From positions 2,356,001 through 2,420,000 of the forward strand of contig JAVHKY010000052.1 of assembly GCA_035079385.1 (NCBI GenBank): a stretch of DNA of 64,000 bases. Reading direction: 5' to 3'. The stretch is from Aspidiotus rigidus. Its lineage: Eukaryota; Arthropoda; Insecta; Hemiptera; Diaspididae. The notes beneath the pieces are model-generated. The model was not told the origin of the DNA, searched no databases, and saw only the letters and a program-made list of their open reading frames with translations. The position numbers and the translations under genes were made by a program. Below are positions 38,078 through 50,100 of this stretch, piece by piece; the first letter of the stretch is position 1; every line of letters begins with the position of its first letter.

Positions 38078-38450
38078 TCAAGGGTTATGACTAATGATGA
38101 CAGCAGAGTACGTCGATCCAAGTTTCTGCATATCGCGTTTGAAATTGACAGTGTGGTTTTTGATGATTTCGATGCATTCCCGAATTCTTCGTTTCTGGGT
38201 GTTTTTCTCGTAGGCTAAGATGCGAATATTGTCGAAATCAAACTTATGATTATTACAAGAGGCATGACAGGCCAAAGCAGTGTTATCATTAAGATCCCTT
38301 TCATCCCTTTTATGCTGGGACACTCTACTAGAGAGGTATTGGAGAGTCTCACCAACATAAGAGAGAGGGCAACCAGAGCAAGGAATTTTATAGACGAGTT
38401 CGGATTTTTTGGAAGATGGGGTGGGAAAAAGCCATAAAAATTACAATCAT
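38078..38450 (-). pseudogene. GIY-YIG endonuclease domain of a Penelope-like element
   Basis: Minus-strand frame: KSELVYKIPCSGCPLSYVGE, then TLQYLSSRVSQHKRDERDL, NTALACHASCNNHKFDFDNI and RILAYEKNTQKRRIRECIEI, ending IISHNP at 38078. Y-K-I ... YVGET is the GIY-YIG core, and the CxxC pair between the two motifs is typical of Penelope-like and related retroelements. Upstream, the expected NFYGFFPT text is in another frame, so a frameshift lies near 38420. The minus-strand frame uses GTG where a start is drawn, which only shows that it is an internal piece. Confidence 0.85.
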
Positions 38451-38568
38451 GAAAACAGATTTCTTAAAGTTTTGAGCAAATAAAATCTTAAAATATTGTG
38501 AAATCATTTCTTACATATTTTTTATCATTATTTGTATCGCTAGTAGCTCGTGTTTATAGTAGTGCAGG

Positions 38569-38664
38569 TATAGTACGTTCCAAATAAGAGTGCCCGCTTT
38601 TGATAAGCAATCGCCCATATGCACTGTTGTCGAAAGTGGGCACTCTTATTTGGAATGTACTATA
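38569..38664. mobile_element. 96-bp hairpin MITE with TA ends
   Basis: tatagtacgttccaaataag on the left mirrors cttatttggaatgtactata on the right, and gagtgcccgcttt mirrors aaagtgggcactc inside. Tc1/mariner-like by its TA-bounded symmetry. Confidence 0.8.
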
Positions 38665-38851
38665 GTACATAGTAGACAAATTATTCAACAGATACTATAA
38701 ACTGTTGGCTGCACACAAAATAAAAAATCAACTTTTCACCACAGCTTTTATTTTTCAGTTGCACAAAAGGTTTAGATTTAATCATTTTTAAAATGTGGTC
38801 TTGAAACTGATAATTAATTGGTTTAAATTTTGCCGGTGAATTATCTACTCA

Positions 38852-38988
38852 TCTTTCGAATAAAATCTCGGCTAAATTCACCAATTATTTTATTTATCAC
38901 GACGTCTCGAAAAGTTCAGTGACGTGTTCGAAACGTCGTGATAAATAAAATAATTGGTGAATTTAGCTGAGATTTTATTCGAAAAATG
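38852..38988. mobile_element. ~137-bp hairpin MITE
   Basis: tcgaataaaatctcggctaa and attcaccaattattttattt plus atcacgacgt are mirrored almost perfectly on the other side of a loop of about 25 bp containing gttcagtgacgtg. It lies only 187 bp from the preceding hairpin. Confidence 0.8.
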
Positions 38989-39334
38989 ATAATTAAGTTA
39001 TTGTGATTTATAAATTGAACTTGTCGTTCAAACTGCTCACTATAATAAACCAGAAATCAGACTACAACAAATAAAATACATACTCATATAGGCAGACCAA
39101 AAATTAATAGCAAGCATATCTAATTAAAATTTGTTTGGCTGGAGAATATTATAAATTTTAGTTACGTGTGTGTTATACCAATTTATTCTGATAAAAATGA
39201 CTCGTACTCAAGAGGAATCCACTATCTTTAATAAGTATACAATGAAACTTTTACAAAAAATTCAATGGAAGAGAACATTCACGGGTTCTTTAATGGAATT
39301 AAGTGAGAGGTGCGGGGAATCTCAGTTTTATGAT

Positions 39335-39500
39335 ACACGGGGACTTGGAAAAATTTAGACTTCTGAGCTATATATATGACAAGATTAGGACTCAGAAAAA
39401 TTTCAAATCCTGAGATTTATACTCGTTTAATAAGAGGGGAACTTGATAAAATTTATACTTCTGTGCTAACTACATATATTATGAGGTTCTCTGTTGAATT
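39335..39500. repeat. Diverged minisatellite block of the catatatagctcg family
   Basis: Words ggacttggaaaaatttagac, ctgagctatatatatgac and ggaacttgataaaatttata repeat about three times. Orientation matches the block at 31725. Confidence 0.5.
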
Positions 39501-39759
39501 AAACTCATTTTGGTAGAGGCCGAAGAATATGGTAGGGTTTCTCCAGTACCGTTTGTATGATCATTGTGACTGTGTCAAGGGCTCGAGTGAGTACCTCCTG
39601 TAGTAATTCTAGGACCTGTACTAGGTTTTGACTTGTAGGATCTGGTGAAGGAGTTGGACTTGCTGTAGTTTTTGTATAATCTGCATAAGTAGTCTCAGGT
39701 GAAGCAGAAACCAATGGGAAGGCAACTACATACCATAAGAAATAATAGTGTTTCACAAA

Positions 39760-41372
39760 TTGATCAATCTTGCCAATATAGGTAGTAAATAAGGAACTAG
39801 AGGTTCACTTCCATCGTTATGAAAGATCTTAATTTGCGGAAACAAACCCTTGGTTCCTTATTATTTTTGTGCCTCATTATTTAAATATTAATTAATTTTT
39901 ATAAGGCAAATCCTTCTTATGGGAAATCGCGGGTGAAACAAAAGTACCTAAACAAAGAATGAAGGGAATTCAGCAGACAGATTGCATACACTTTTTAACA
40001 AATTTGACACTTGTGACGTGAGCGGTGAACGCTCCCATCATTCGATCTTATTTGTATAAAGCAGAATGTTTGTCTGTATAAAGTTCCATAGCTTTTGAAC
40101 GCTTTCACATATTGACTTGGCTTTACCACAGCTGGTGCAAGATCTGTTTATTATGCCAGAAAGCTGAGGTATGTGTATTCAAACATACGCGCTCCGAGTT
40201 GCAGCATTTTTCCGAGACTAAATGTCTTTTGTCCACAATGATACAGAGGGACCGCTGCCTGTTTCAGACGGAAAACGCTTATGTGCACCTTTATTGATCT
40301 GTATACCAGATAGGTAGAGGCCATACTGTTAATTGAGACTAGTGCGGAGACAATTGTAGATATGACCTCGAAAAAGCGCTCACTCTCAATGGTACTCGTA
40401 TCATATGGATCTTTGAGTCTTCAGACCCTTCCCAACATGTCTGGGTTTTGTGTTTTCCACAAAAAGTAGCCCTTTTTCCAACGTTTTAGGTACAAAACTT
40501 TTTTTTTTTAATAGCTCAGCGCAGTGGCCTTATAACTTCATTTCGGATATATCATTTTTAGGACTACCTGCATAGATAGGTACAGCAACATATTTCAAAA
40601 TAAAATTGTTAGGAAGTTGCGCTCCATGTTGTTTTTAACGCAGAACATCAGAAGAAACACAGAACAGGTTCCCTGTTAATATCAAAATCCGGTGTCGCTG
40701 ACAAAGATGATTAAATTGCGATTTACCATAACTTAACTAAAAAGAAACATGTTCTGGCGTAGCCAAATAAAAAATACTACATTTAATGTCTATCATAGCT
40801 TAAAATATAACCCTAGTATGCAATATCAAATAATTTAGCGTTATGTGAGGAGGTTGTTCCGTTTGTTCGCCCTCCTCTTGATCTAGTGTAAATCTAGTCT
40901 ACAGTATCTTAAGCTAATAGCTTTTGAGGGGCTCATTCTCCGAGTTTAGAATATTTAAAGCTAATAGCTTACGGGGGCCCCTAATTGCATGTGGAGGGCT
41001 CATCGCCTCGCTTCCTCTTGTGAATATAGATTTGGCTTCAGTTTTCCATCTACCAGCACCCTCCCTTGTTCTTTTGTCACGTTAATGTCAATAATCAATA
41101 ACCTCGATATACTTAATGAATAATTATTACTTCATAATTGTAGGGAATAATTTAATAGATTACTTTTCACAATTCTTACAAATATTTTCGTGAAGAGTAT
41201 TCATCATATCTCAAAAATGAAAAAAAGACAAGAGCATACTTATAGATTAAAAATGTATAGGAAAGTTGAACTAAAAAAAATTAATGGGATGAGTAAAAAT
41301 TGTATGAAATAGGTAGAAAGAATTACGATCACGGAACACGTAACGTGAGATGAAAATTTTGGACTACATCGG
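39760..41372. other. Intergenic stretch, no gene seen
   Basis: No coding region recognised. A solitary gaacaggttccctgtta near 40663 repeats the end motif of the minisatellite-bearing family. Related words gctaatagctt.gggg occur twice near 40913 and 40963. Confidence 0.35.
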
Positions 41373-42640
41373 TTACCCGAATAAATAGTAGACTAGAATA
41401 AATAAGAAGCTGGGAATACAATCACACGCGCGCCACATATCACTCCAAATTTCGGTTCCAGGAGCCCAGTACTTCTTTATGATCGGAATCAATATAGGTA
41501 TCGCTCGAACGATCTTCGACAAATTGCATAATGAAAATGTTTGACGTACGCTCAATCATCCCAAAAATCCATAGGTAATTGTCGCGTCATTCTTCCACGA
41601 TTGTACTTTCTTTTACACAGCATGGACTCATCTACCATCACAACTTCACCAGGTCCTCCAATCTTGAACGTTTCGCACATGGATAGTAGTCTATCGATAG
41701 ATACATATAAATCATGTAGACACTCATTCCAGAAGTAATAGATTTTCAATTAAATATTCATTAGGTTGGATTTCATACTTGCTACTCGCTATATCACGGC
41801 AATATTGATACCGCCATTGAACAATATTGTATCCCTATCTACCATCATCGCGTTCCTGGTTACTTTCACTGAATAATTCGCACACCAGCAAAACATTATG
41901 ATCAGGATTTTTCTAATTGGTAGTTTACTATTTTCGAAGAAACTCTCTGCCAAATAGGACTTTCTTGTTTTGCATACTGGACATTGGTAACATAAGCCTT
42001 CAGAAATAAATTCAAAATGTTAGGAAATACGTAGGTATCAAACTTGATACTATTCTCAGAACGACGATGATCATTAAATATCTACAAAACATACTGAATT
42101 TCAGATCGTTCCTTTTCCTCAACCACATTGCACTTCGATGACGTGCATTGCACCTATACGCAAGTAATTCGACGTCACAAGTCTCACAACATACGGAACA
42201 TCCTGAAGTAACAAGTAAAAACTAATGATGAGATAAAGAACCCGTTTTAAGTAAGAGAATAGGTTCTAAAACGTCTCACGGCGTCCACAATTAATTTAAA
42301 AATTTGTGCGGGCATAGCATAGGCTATTCTTTCATTTCTTATTCGAGGTAGGTAACCCATCCTTGCAGGAAGAAAATCAAATGGTATTTCGGACTTGTCT
42401 GTTCATATCTACACTTTAATAAAGTATTAATTCCATACTTGTAACACACCTACAGAATTCACTTCATCTATAATTAACGTTGGGTTTCCATTTGGGCAAC
42501 GCGTGCATTTTTTAAACGGTTTACCTATTAATGTAATATTTTTGCAAAAAAAAAAAAAAAGGAGTTCCAAATCTGTTTCATTATTTAAAAAATCGTAAAA
42601 TTCAATTAAATGATTCGGTATATCTGCCATGTTATTATTT
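41373..42640 (-). pseudogene. Broken Merlin (IS1595/ISXO2-like) DDE transposase
   Basis: Minus-strand pieces in the expected order. 42630-42427 starts MADIPNHLIEFYDFLNNETD and contains KKCTRCPNGNPTLI, the N-terminal zinc-binding region. Around 41850-41970 the frame reads KTRKSYLAESFFENSKLPIR. 41749-41552 has MCETFKIGGPGEVVMVDESM then LCKRKYNRGRM, the first catalytic D/E region. 41555-41373 has PGTEIWSDMWRACDCIP, the second catalytic D. The pieces lie in different frames separated by stops, so the gene is dead. Terminal repeats and target duplication were not found. Confidence 0.85.
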
Positions 42641-43243
42641 GTGCGTATATTTCAAACTCTGTACAAGAGTACGATTTATATTTATCAAACACGTATTTAC
42701 GTGCAGCTTTGTTCAAATCACATTGACACCAGTGGTTCGAACCGACTTCAACTGAGTAGTGACTCCGAGTCAACGACAACAAAGCAGTAATGATAAAACA
42801 GGAAGGGTAATGAACCGTGCCGCAAAGACTCAAACAAGGAAGAATTATTTTCATGAATTCGACAACGTATCAGACTCGCGTTCTCTACCTTTCTATTATT
42901 TCCGTAATAGTTGTTCGAATAATATGATAGCTGGGTCGACCTGATAGCTTTTTTGCTCGTTTCAATTTACGTCGTTTTGACGCGATTTCGTAGAAACTCA
43001 TAATAAAATGAATATTCACTTCTGCCGAATTTAGCTTGTCAAATAGTTTATATCTTCCCTCTTTCAGTTTCATTCAATTCATTTTCTACATTGTTTCGCA
43101 CCAAAATTTTTCCCGCCCTTCAAACTCCCACGTTCCCACCACACCCGAATGCTTGTCACCGGGGGGGGCAGAAAAGAGGTAACCCGAGAAATAACAGACG
43201 TGAAAAAAGTTCTACTGTACGTTGGAATGAGCCCGGAAAAGTT

Positions 43244-44000
43244 TCAGGGTTGAAAAAAGTGAAAAAATGGTAGAAATTTGATACAAAAGTTCTGAAATTT
43301 TCAAACCACTGGAGAAGAAAAATGGAGTGAAATGATTCATATTTGTTTTAAAAACAATTAAATATTCAGAGTGGAAATTAGAGGATTTTCAGGTCTTTCT
43401 GGAGCACATCAAACAGGTGTTGGCGCATAGGAAAAAGCAAAGTGGCGCAAAACATCCTTGGATGATGAATTCTACTGGGTACCTACCTTGGATAATGAAT
43501 TTTACTAGGTACCGTACCTGCTTTGGATGATGAATTTCACTGGATACCTACCTTGATGAAAATGATGTACAGCTGATTTCTCTAAAAAATGCCTGAAATA
43601 GGCCTACAAGTGAAATAAACATTTTGTTTTTGTCTGAATCTTTCTTGAACGGTTATAAGTCTACAAGTGAGAAAGCTTTGAAAACTAGAGATCTGACTAA
43701 ATAAAGGTTAATTTTGTGAGCTTAGAAAGTTCAGCTGCGATGATTTTTTTTCAGGGTTGAAAAAGAGAAAAATGATAAAAATTTGATACAAAAGTTCTGA
43801 AATTTTGAACCACTAAAGAGGAAAAAAGTAGGGTGAAATCATTCATATTTGCGTTGAAAACAGCTAAATATTCAGTACCTATGGAAAATTATAGGATTTC
43901 TAGGATTTTTTTGATGACTGAAAACTGAGCTTGGTGCATAGAAAAATAGCACTGGCGCAGAACATTCAAGGGATATCTACTACCGTGTTTTATAATTGAA
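43244..44000 (+). repeat. Dispersed repeat family, two tandem-like copies (43244-43460 and 43670-44000)
   Basis: Both copies carry, in order, cagggttgaaaaa, gatacaaaagttctgaaatt, gaaat.attcatattt, attcag..., ggattt and tggcgca.aacat. A third copy lies at 47996-48350. The last two share the longer leader tttgaaaactagag.tct and aaaggttaattttgtgagct. No coding potential; origin unknown. Confidence 0.7.
43450..43550. repeat. Short tandem repeat, three ~40-bp units
   Basis: Units of the form cttggatgatgaattctact followed by gggtaccta repeat three times with small changes (ggataatgaattttactagg, ggatgatgaatttcactgga). Confidence 0.85.
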
Positions 44001-46535
44001 AAGAGAGAGCGCGTAAAAATTCGCTGTAAGGGTGACAAATTATTTTTACACTTGCTACGCAATGAAAACATGAAATTAGACGTAGGATCAGTTTTACTAG
44101 AATGCCTTGTTGCAGCTAAAAAAAGAGGGAAAAAATAATGAATATTAAAGCGCGACGCTTGAACACGTACAAACCTCAAATGTGAATAAGTTACAATCGT
44201 TTTTGTGTGGCAAGAACAGCAGTACTACTCTTCAAAAGGTTGTTTATTCATGATTATTTAACGATCATCAGCTTAACAGAGAGGCTTGTTGCCGGAAGGT
44301 AAAAGGAAACAAAACAAAACAAACAAGGAAAGAAGAGCAAAATAATAGCGATAATAAATAGAGGGAGAACTCCTTTACACCTTTAAAATTCGCTATTTAT
44401 GAAAGAGGATGAAAAAGAAGAGGGTAACGAATAAGACAATTCTAAATAGTAACACTGTATCAACCAGAATTAGCTACAGGGGTGCGAAATTGCTGGTAAA
44501 ATACTTTGTATAATTCACAGCGACAACAAGCAATATTCTTCCCAGCCACAAATACGACACATTAGAAGTGGTTGTTCATTTTGACACCAATTTACATTTT
44601 CGTCGTACTGTTTGATATTTTCTCATTATGTAAATAAGGTTTCGTGAAATGAGCGTCTCGGATTCATTCCCTATTTCACAATTGTAAAGAAAGGAGCAAA
44701 TTATTTTTCAGAGAAAACGACTTATTTATACCTACATAGAAAATTATTTATACAAGAAATAGAAATTTCAATGACGTCAACAAATTGAAAATTTTGTTCT
44801 TGTCTTCGGAATTAAGAATACGAGCACAATGTGATAGTATATAATTCACAAATGCAAGTTCGAGTATATTAATACAAATTAATTGCAATATGGGATCGAC
44901 ATGAAATTGAACGCGGATATAAAACAAAAATGGAAGAAAATATTTCTCAAAACTTTCAAGCATACAAACGAGTCGTCTCTCCATTCCTCATCACTGACCA
45001 AGATCAAAGATCGAACTTAGACTGTATTCATTCTCCACGTTTGTACTTTATCCGTACTTTTAAATGCAGACCTCTTTTCAGAAAAGGTGTTTTAATTAAT
45101 GGTAAAATTAAAGAAAGAGACAGGAGGAAAAATATTGTATGAATAAAAAAGACGTCAAAAGTCAAAAATAAAATCCTTGTGAGTACCTACTACAGAGCCT
45201 ATGCATGCATTCGTGTACAATCTACACTCTGGTTACTTTCGTCGATTTTTTTCACCCTATATTATTCTTAATATTACAAAAAACAATTATAATTCACAGG
45301 AGATAAGTACTTCAACGGAGGCTGAAATGTTGTTTTAATTACTTGTTAAGCTCGGTTTTAGCGACTGAAGGGCTTTTTGTCTCATGTAGGCCTATTCCCT
45401 ATTTTTTCTTTTATTTTTTTTATTAATTTTTTTCGCGAATTCTTCCACATATTTTTCTTTATGTTCACGTTAATTACTATATTTTACTCGTATTCATGAA
45501 AGTTATCCCAAATTTGAGACATTGTGATAAAAGCGCATTTTCTCCAAAATTAGTCATACAAAATTTACTTTACTTGTCTTTTCAAACTTTCATCGCTTCT
45601 GAAAAAATTTGATGAGTAAAATTTGTTCTTGTTATTTATTGTTACGTAACTTGAGGAAATCTGAATAAAATTTTGAAAGTTTTCAACAATAAAATAGACA
45701 ACAGTTTTTTTTTTACTGAATTCTAACACATACTTATACCTACCTTTATTCCTTAGAAAGAACATCAATTCTTCTAAATTTCTGTTAGAGTACCTAAGTC
45801 GAAAAATTACTCCACGATTCAAAAATAATCAACTTACTCATTAAATAATTATTATCTACTTAGTTCTTCTCTGTATAATTCATGACTCGAACGAGAATTA
45901 TAAAATGTCGAGTTCAATGACTTACTTACCATCCAATACAAAATTTTAGATTTTTATTAGGAATTTTAATATCACCAACCATTATACTATAAATATTTCT
46001 TAGAAAATTCAGCTTTTCATTACTTTGAGAAGCTTTATTAATGGTTTTCACCAGAGTATTTAATTCATTTAACAACAGAAGATTTATTATTCACGTTCGC
46101 CATGTTAAACCAATTTGAGAGCATCTATGGGTAGAAAGAATACATAGTCACATTATTGTGAAGGTCAACCACTTTGAAATTGTCACTATCTGTATGACTG
46201 AAGCACAAAATAGCTTCAAGCGGCCAATCTTTTGAGTATTTTATTTTAATGGTAGATAAACGGAAAAACGACTGTACCGCCACTGTTATCTACAGGAAAA
46301 TGAGCCCTTTTACGGTCAGGTTAAAACGGGTTTTGAAAACCATGAGCGGAAAGTACGTTCCGCCTATATTTTCTCATTTCTCTCTATCCCCGTCTCTTCA
46401 CTCACTGGGTTGCGCTTGCTGCAGTTTTCTTCGGGTATTTCGGTCGGTGTCGGGATTCAAACTCGTTTAGTTTAGGTGGAAGGCCGGTTCACTGTCAACT
46501 GCGCCAATGGTGACTCTCAAATAGTCTGTCGTTTT
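44001..46535. other. Intergenic stretch, no gene seen
   Basis: AT-rich sequence. From about 46300 the composition becomes more mixed, which could mark the promoter and 5' untranslated region of the candidate gene at 46548. The acceptor-like gtcgtttttag ends at 46538. Confidence 0.35.
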
Positions 46536-46547
46536 TAGTTGCAAATC

Positions 46548-47143
46548 ATGGGTGTTGATCTAATGGGAGACGAAATTGGCTATTTTTGCAAATTAAATAA
46601 AAAACATGTAATACATAATAAAAAATGGAGAACATTTGAGAAACTGATTCAATATAAGAGTATACTTGGAAGAATTATGAGAAAAACTAGAAAAAATTTC
46701 GAAGCTTCTCTAAATTTTTTTGATGAATCGCATCAATTTCAAACTGAACCAGATCTTGGGTATGAATCTGGAAATAAAACTGATACAGAGATAATAAATG
46801 AACAAAATACCAACTCAGAAAGTAAAGCTGATGAGGTAAGTGATAAAAAATAAATAAATAATAGGTAGCTAGTGTTTTTAATTACATATAGGTACCCAAT
46901 AATTTATTTCAACGTATTCGATTCAAAGTCATTATGAGGAATCCGCAGGTCAAGCCTGCTCTGCTGGCGCATATTTAGATTTTCTATTTCTTTTTCAACC
47001 ATTCTAGATAAAACAGTCAATATGTATCATCAGTTACTAATATTTTTTCTCTTTATCTTCAGATAAATGTTGAATTTTATCAGAAAAAACCCCCTTTAAA
47101 GTTCATACTTAATTTGATCATGTTCCAGCAACAGGATCTTTAA
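46548..47143 (+). CDS. Candidate two-exon gene for a 122-residue protein of unknown function
   Basis: Exon 1 (46548-46835) opens with ATG in good context (caaatcATGggt) and encodes MGVDLMGDEIGYFCKLNKKH and on through WRTFEKLIQYKSILGRIMRK to an acidic, Asn-rich end. The donor is gag|gtaagt, a consensus match. Exon 2 (47063-47143) follows ttttctctttatcttcag, a strong acceptor, and continues in phase 0 with INVEFYQKKPPLKFILNLIM to TAA at 47141. The intron is 227 bp. I do not recognise the family; no signal peptide or membrane span is visible. The well-matched splice sites raise it above the surrounding chance frames, but it could still be chance or part of a longer gene. Confidence 0.42.
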
Positions 47144-50100
47144 AATATGGTCCTTGAAGAACTTGAGTCCCTTAATATGGTGATGGTAATTTAGATGAGA
47201 TTTTTTTTTTTAATGTTCTGAATCAAAAAATATCAAAAACAATCAGTTGAAAAAATAAATAATTTAAGAGAGGAATTTAAAAAATTAGGTAGGTAGGTAT
47301 AACTTTGCCGCCTCCTAGATCAGTATTATAATTACTTGGATATGATTTTCAAGTTTCTTAGATGGATAAAATTGAAATAATAGTGTGAGTTATTAAACAC
47401 AGATTAAGTAACAATAAGATGAAAAAGTTGAAAGGAGTTAATTACATCTTATAGATTGAAATCATGTTTTGTCATATTTGTATGTTCATTTCAAATTAAT
47501 TTACAAGTAGTTAATTTTTTGATAAAGAAACCACGCGTCTCCAGAGTGTGATTTACTGTTGATAAGATTAGTTAGTATTAATTTGACGAGAACAGTTTAT
47601 ATTAACTGTAGTTATTGTATTGTGGAAGAAGGACTAGATATGTGAAAAATAAACATAATTGTTACCAATATGGTATGTAAAGAATATTATGTGAAATAAC
47701 TTAGTTTTTTTATAGAATATATACCTTGGAATTAAAATCCTCCTGTATGATTGAAGATCATCATAAAATAATATTGAAATGTTAAAAAATTGAATGAAAA
47801 AAGAGATAAATTAGCCCCTGTGCTTGACTGTGCTTTTTTTTAGGAATTTTAAAACTGAATGAGAGGAATTGGTTCCTGCGCTTCTTAAGTATTCAATAAG
47901 AAGAATTTGACCGTTCTTAGGATTTTTTGGGGATAGTTAGAAATGTTAAAAGAAACTTCTAATATAATATTGAAAAAACAATAGTGGCGCACTACAAATA
48001 CGTACAACTGGAGAGAGTTTTGAAAACTAGAGGTCTTGAGTGGATAAAGGTTAATTTTGTGAGCTTACAAAGTTCATCTACAATGAGGGTTGAAAAAAGA
48101 AAAAAACAATAGAAATATTTAGTACAAAGTTCTAAAATTTTTAAAGTATTAGATTAGAAAAAACAGAGCAAAACCGAGTAAAATGACCCTGATTTGCTTT
48201 AAAAATAGCTACAAATTATTCAGTATTGAAAACTAGAGGATTTTCAGAATTTTTTGAGCTGGTCAGAAATATTAAAACAGTCTCTTACGTCAAGTAAACA
48301 AGTACAGTGCGCTAGAACATACATGTCATATCTACTATTGTGTCGTTTTGTATATTGTTGTATAGGATATTAAAGATGGTCGCGAGGACTGAATCAGAAG
48401 ATAAATTAACCTTCAGAGATAAACTTTGATAAAACAAAAAAAACTTGTTGTAGGATTGTCCCCGTTTTCATGATGGTGTCGTAAGAGAATACCTAAATTG
48501 TCTATCAGTATTAACGGCTGCGCAAAAATATAACACTATAAACCTTGGAAAAGTAAAGTTTCTTTAAAAAACAATTTTGTATAGTGTTATGAAAGAAAAA
48601 TTATAGGCTTTTTAGGACCGTTTGCAGTATCATTTTGCTATCCAATATATTATTTACCAGTAACTGATCCACCTATATGACATTCAACGGTAACAGGGGT
48701 CAAAGGGTTTCCAGAGGCATAATCAATCGCCACCTCTTCATCGCCTGGTCTTTTTTGTAATAAATCTAATATTAATTTTTTAATGCAAAATTTACTGACG
48801 AATGTTGAGGTACAGGGTCTTTTAGTTCTTTTTTCCCTCAAATCCTAGCTAAACCAATGGACCCTACGTGTTCGAGCCCCATGCCATAGAATATCATTAG
48901 ATTACTCTAAAATTTGAAAATGATAAAATTCAACCAAGATTAGTGTTCAAAGCCGATAATTTTACAGAAAAATTAAAACGCCTTTTTGCGATAGATTAGT
49001 AACACCCAAAATCTTCTCCAATAAACCAGAGGTCTAGGTATCATCAAAAATCGTAAACACTATTTTAAAACATATGAAATCTAGTTTGGCGAGGATTGAA
49101 AACTTCCAAAAAGGAGCATCCATCGATGTTGGATTGTTATCGACAACACTTGGATAGAGGTATTGGCTATCACTATCAGCAATGCAATTGTGGAATCCAC
49201 CCCCCCCCCCCCCAAAGTGACAAAAAACGCAAACAATTATAAACTATAAGCGTCATTGAGAAAACACGTTCTACCAAGAATTAGACACTCTCTTCGGCTT
49301 AATGTATTTGTAGGTAGTAAATAAGAACTTTTTTATTTTTGACCAGCTAGAGCGATATCATAGCATGATTTTGCAGTAATAAAAATGAGAAAATTATTCT
49401 ATATTACGTATTCTTAATTTCTGATGACGGATGTTCTTTTTTTTAGGTACCTATTTTAAACTTGAACGTCACCAACTCTTAAGAGAGTTAAAAACATTTT
49501 TTTTTTTTACATCAGAAATGTCTTCTATTCTTCGAGTTTGATAAAAAATCCAGTAAGATGAAATAATTATGTAAAAATAAAAAACTTCAGCAAAAAGACT
49601 AGGACGGTTCGTGCTTCAGAGCCCACAAAAATGGCAGACATAAAATCGTTAAAAGTTTCTCTCTCACTTTATTGAGTAAATGCAAGCTGAGAAACGAGAA
49701 CTGTTATGCGATGTACGGCGACCTATACCAAATTTTCAGAGAATCGTCTGCATTTCACAATTAAGAAATCGTGAAGAGGAAAATTGAAGAAAAGAAGCTA
49801 AAAAGTAAACTAAAAAACGCAAAATACAACCGAGTGAAAAAATATTACGAAATTACCAGAGTTTCCGAAAAATAACGAGAAAAAGAACAGAAGTCTAATT
49901 CAAGAGTGACAAGAAATAGAAATGAAAATTGTCTGAAATCTGAGAAGACAAAGGAATGTGTTCCGGCATCTCATGTACATTCACCTACTCGTGCTTAAAA
50001 AGTCCTTTTGGGGAAACGATGCGCCAACTTTGAAGCGTCGTAAATATATACTCGTACTTACTGTAGAAGTTGAGCGAAAAAATATCTTCTTTTTAATTGT

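Larger units (their letters stand above)
37881..38460 (-). mobile_element. Penelope-like retroelement fragment (3' part)
   Basis: The minus strand codes for the end of a GIY-YIG endonuclease, followed by about 190 bp of untranslated sequence that ends in an AT-rich tail. In Penelope-like elements the GIY-YIG domain follows the reverse transcriptase; the reverse transcriptase part is absent here, so this is a truncated copy. Confidence 0.8.

Noticed and set aside
39505..39756. Minus-strand frame with an apparent signal peptide and Thr/Pro-rich mature region (candidate secreted protein)
   Set aside because: The drawn start is GTG, and no in-frame ATG exists before the upstream stop. A spliced exon is possible, but no partner exon was found.
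42730..42745. tggttcgaaccg, tRNA B-box-like word
   Set aside because: No A box, acceptor stem or anticodon arm can be drawn around it.
48860..48890. gtgttcgagcccc, tRNA T-loop-like word
   Set aside because: No cloverleaf could be formed with the surrounding sequence.
49200..49213. Run of 14 C residues
   Set aside because: A simple homopolymer in a gene-free stretch; likely a slippage or assembly-sensitive site with no further meaning.
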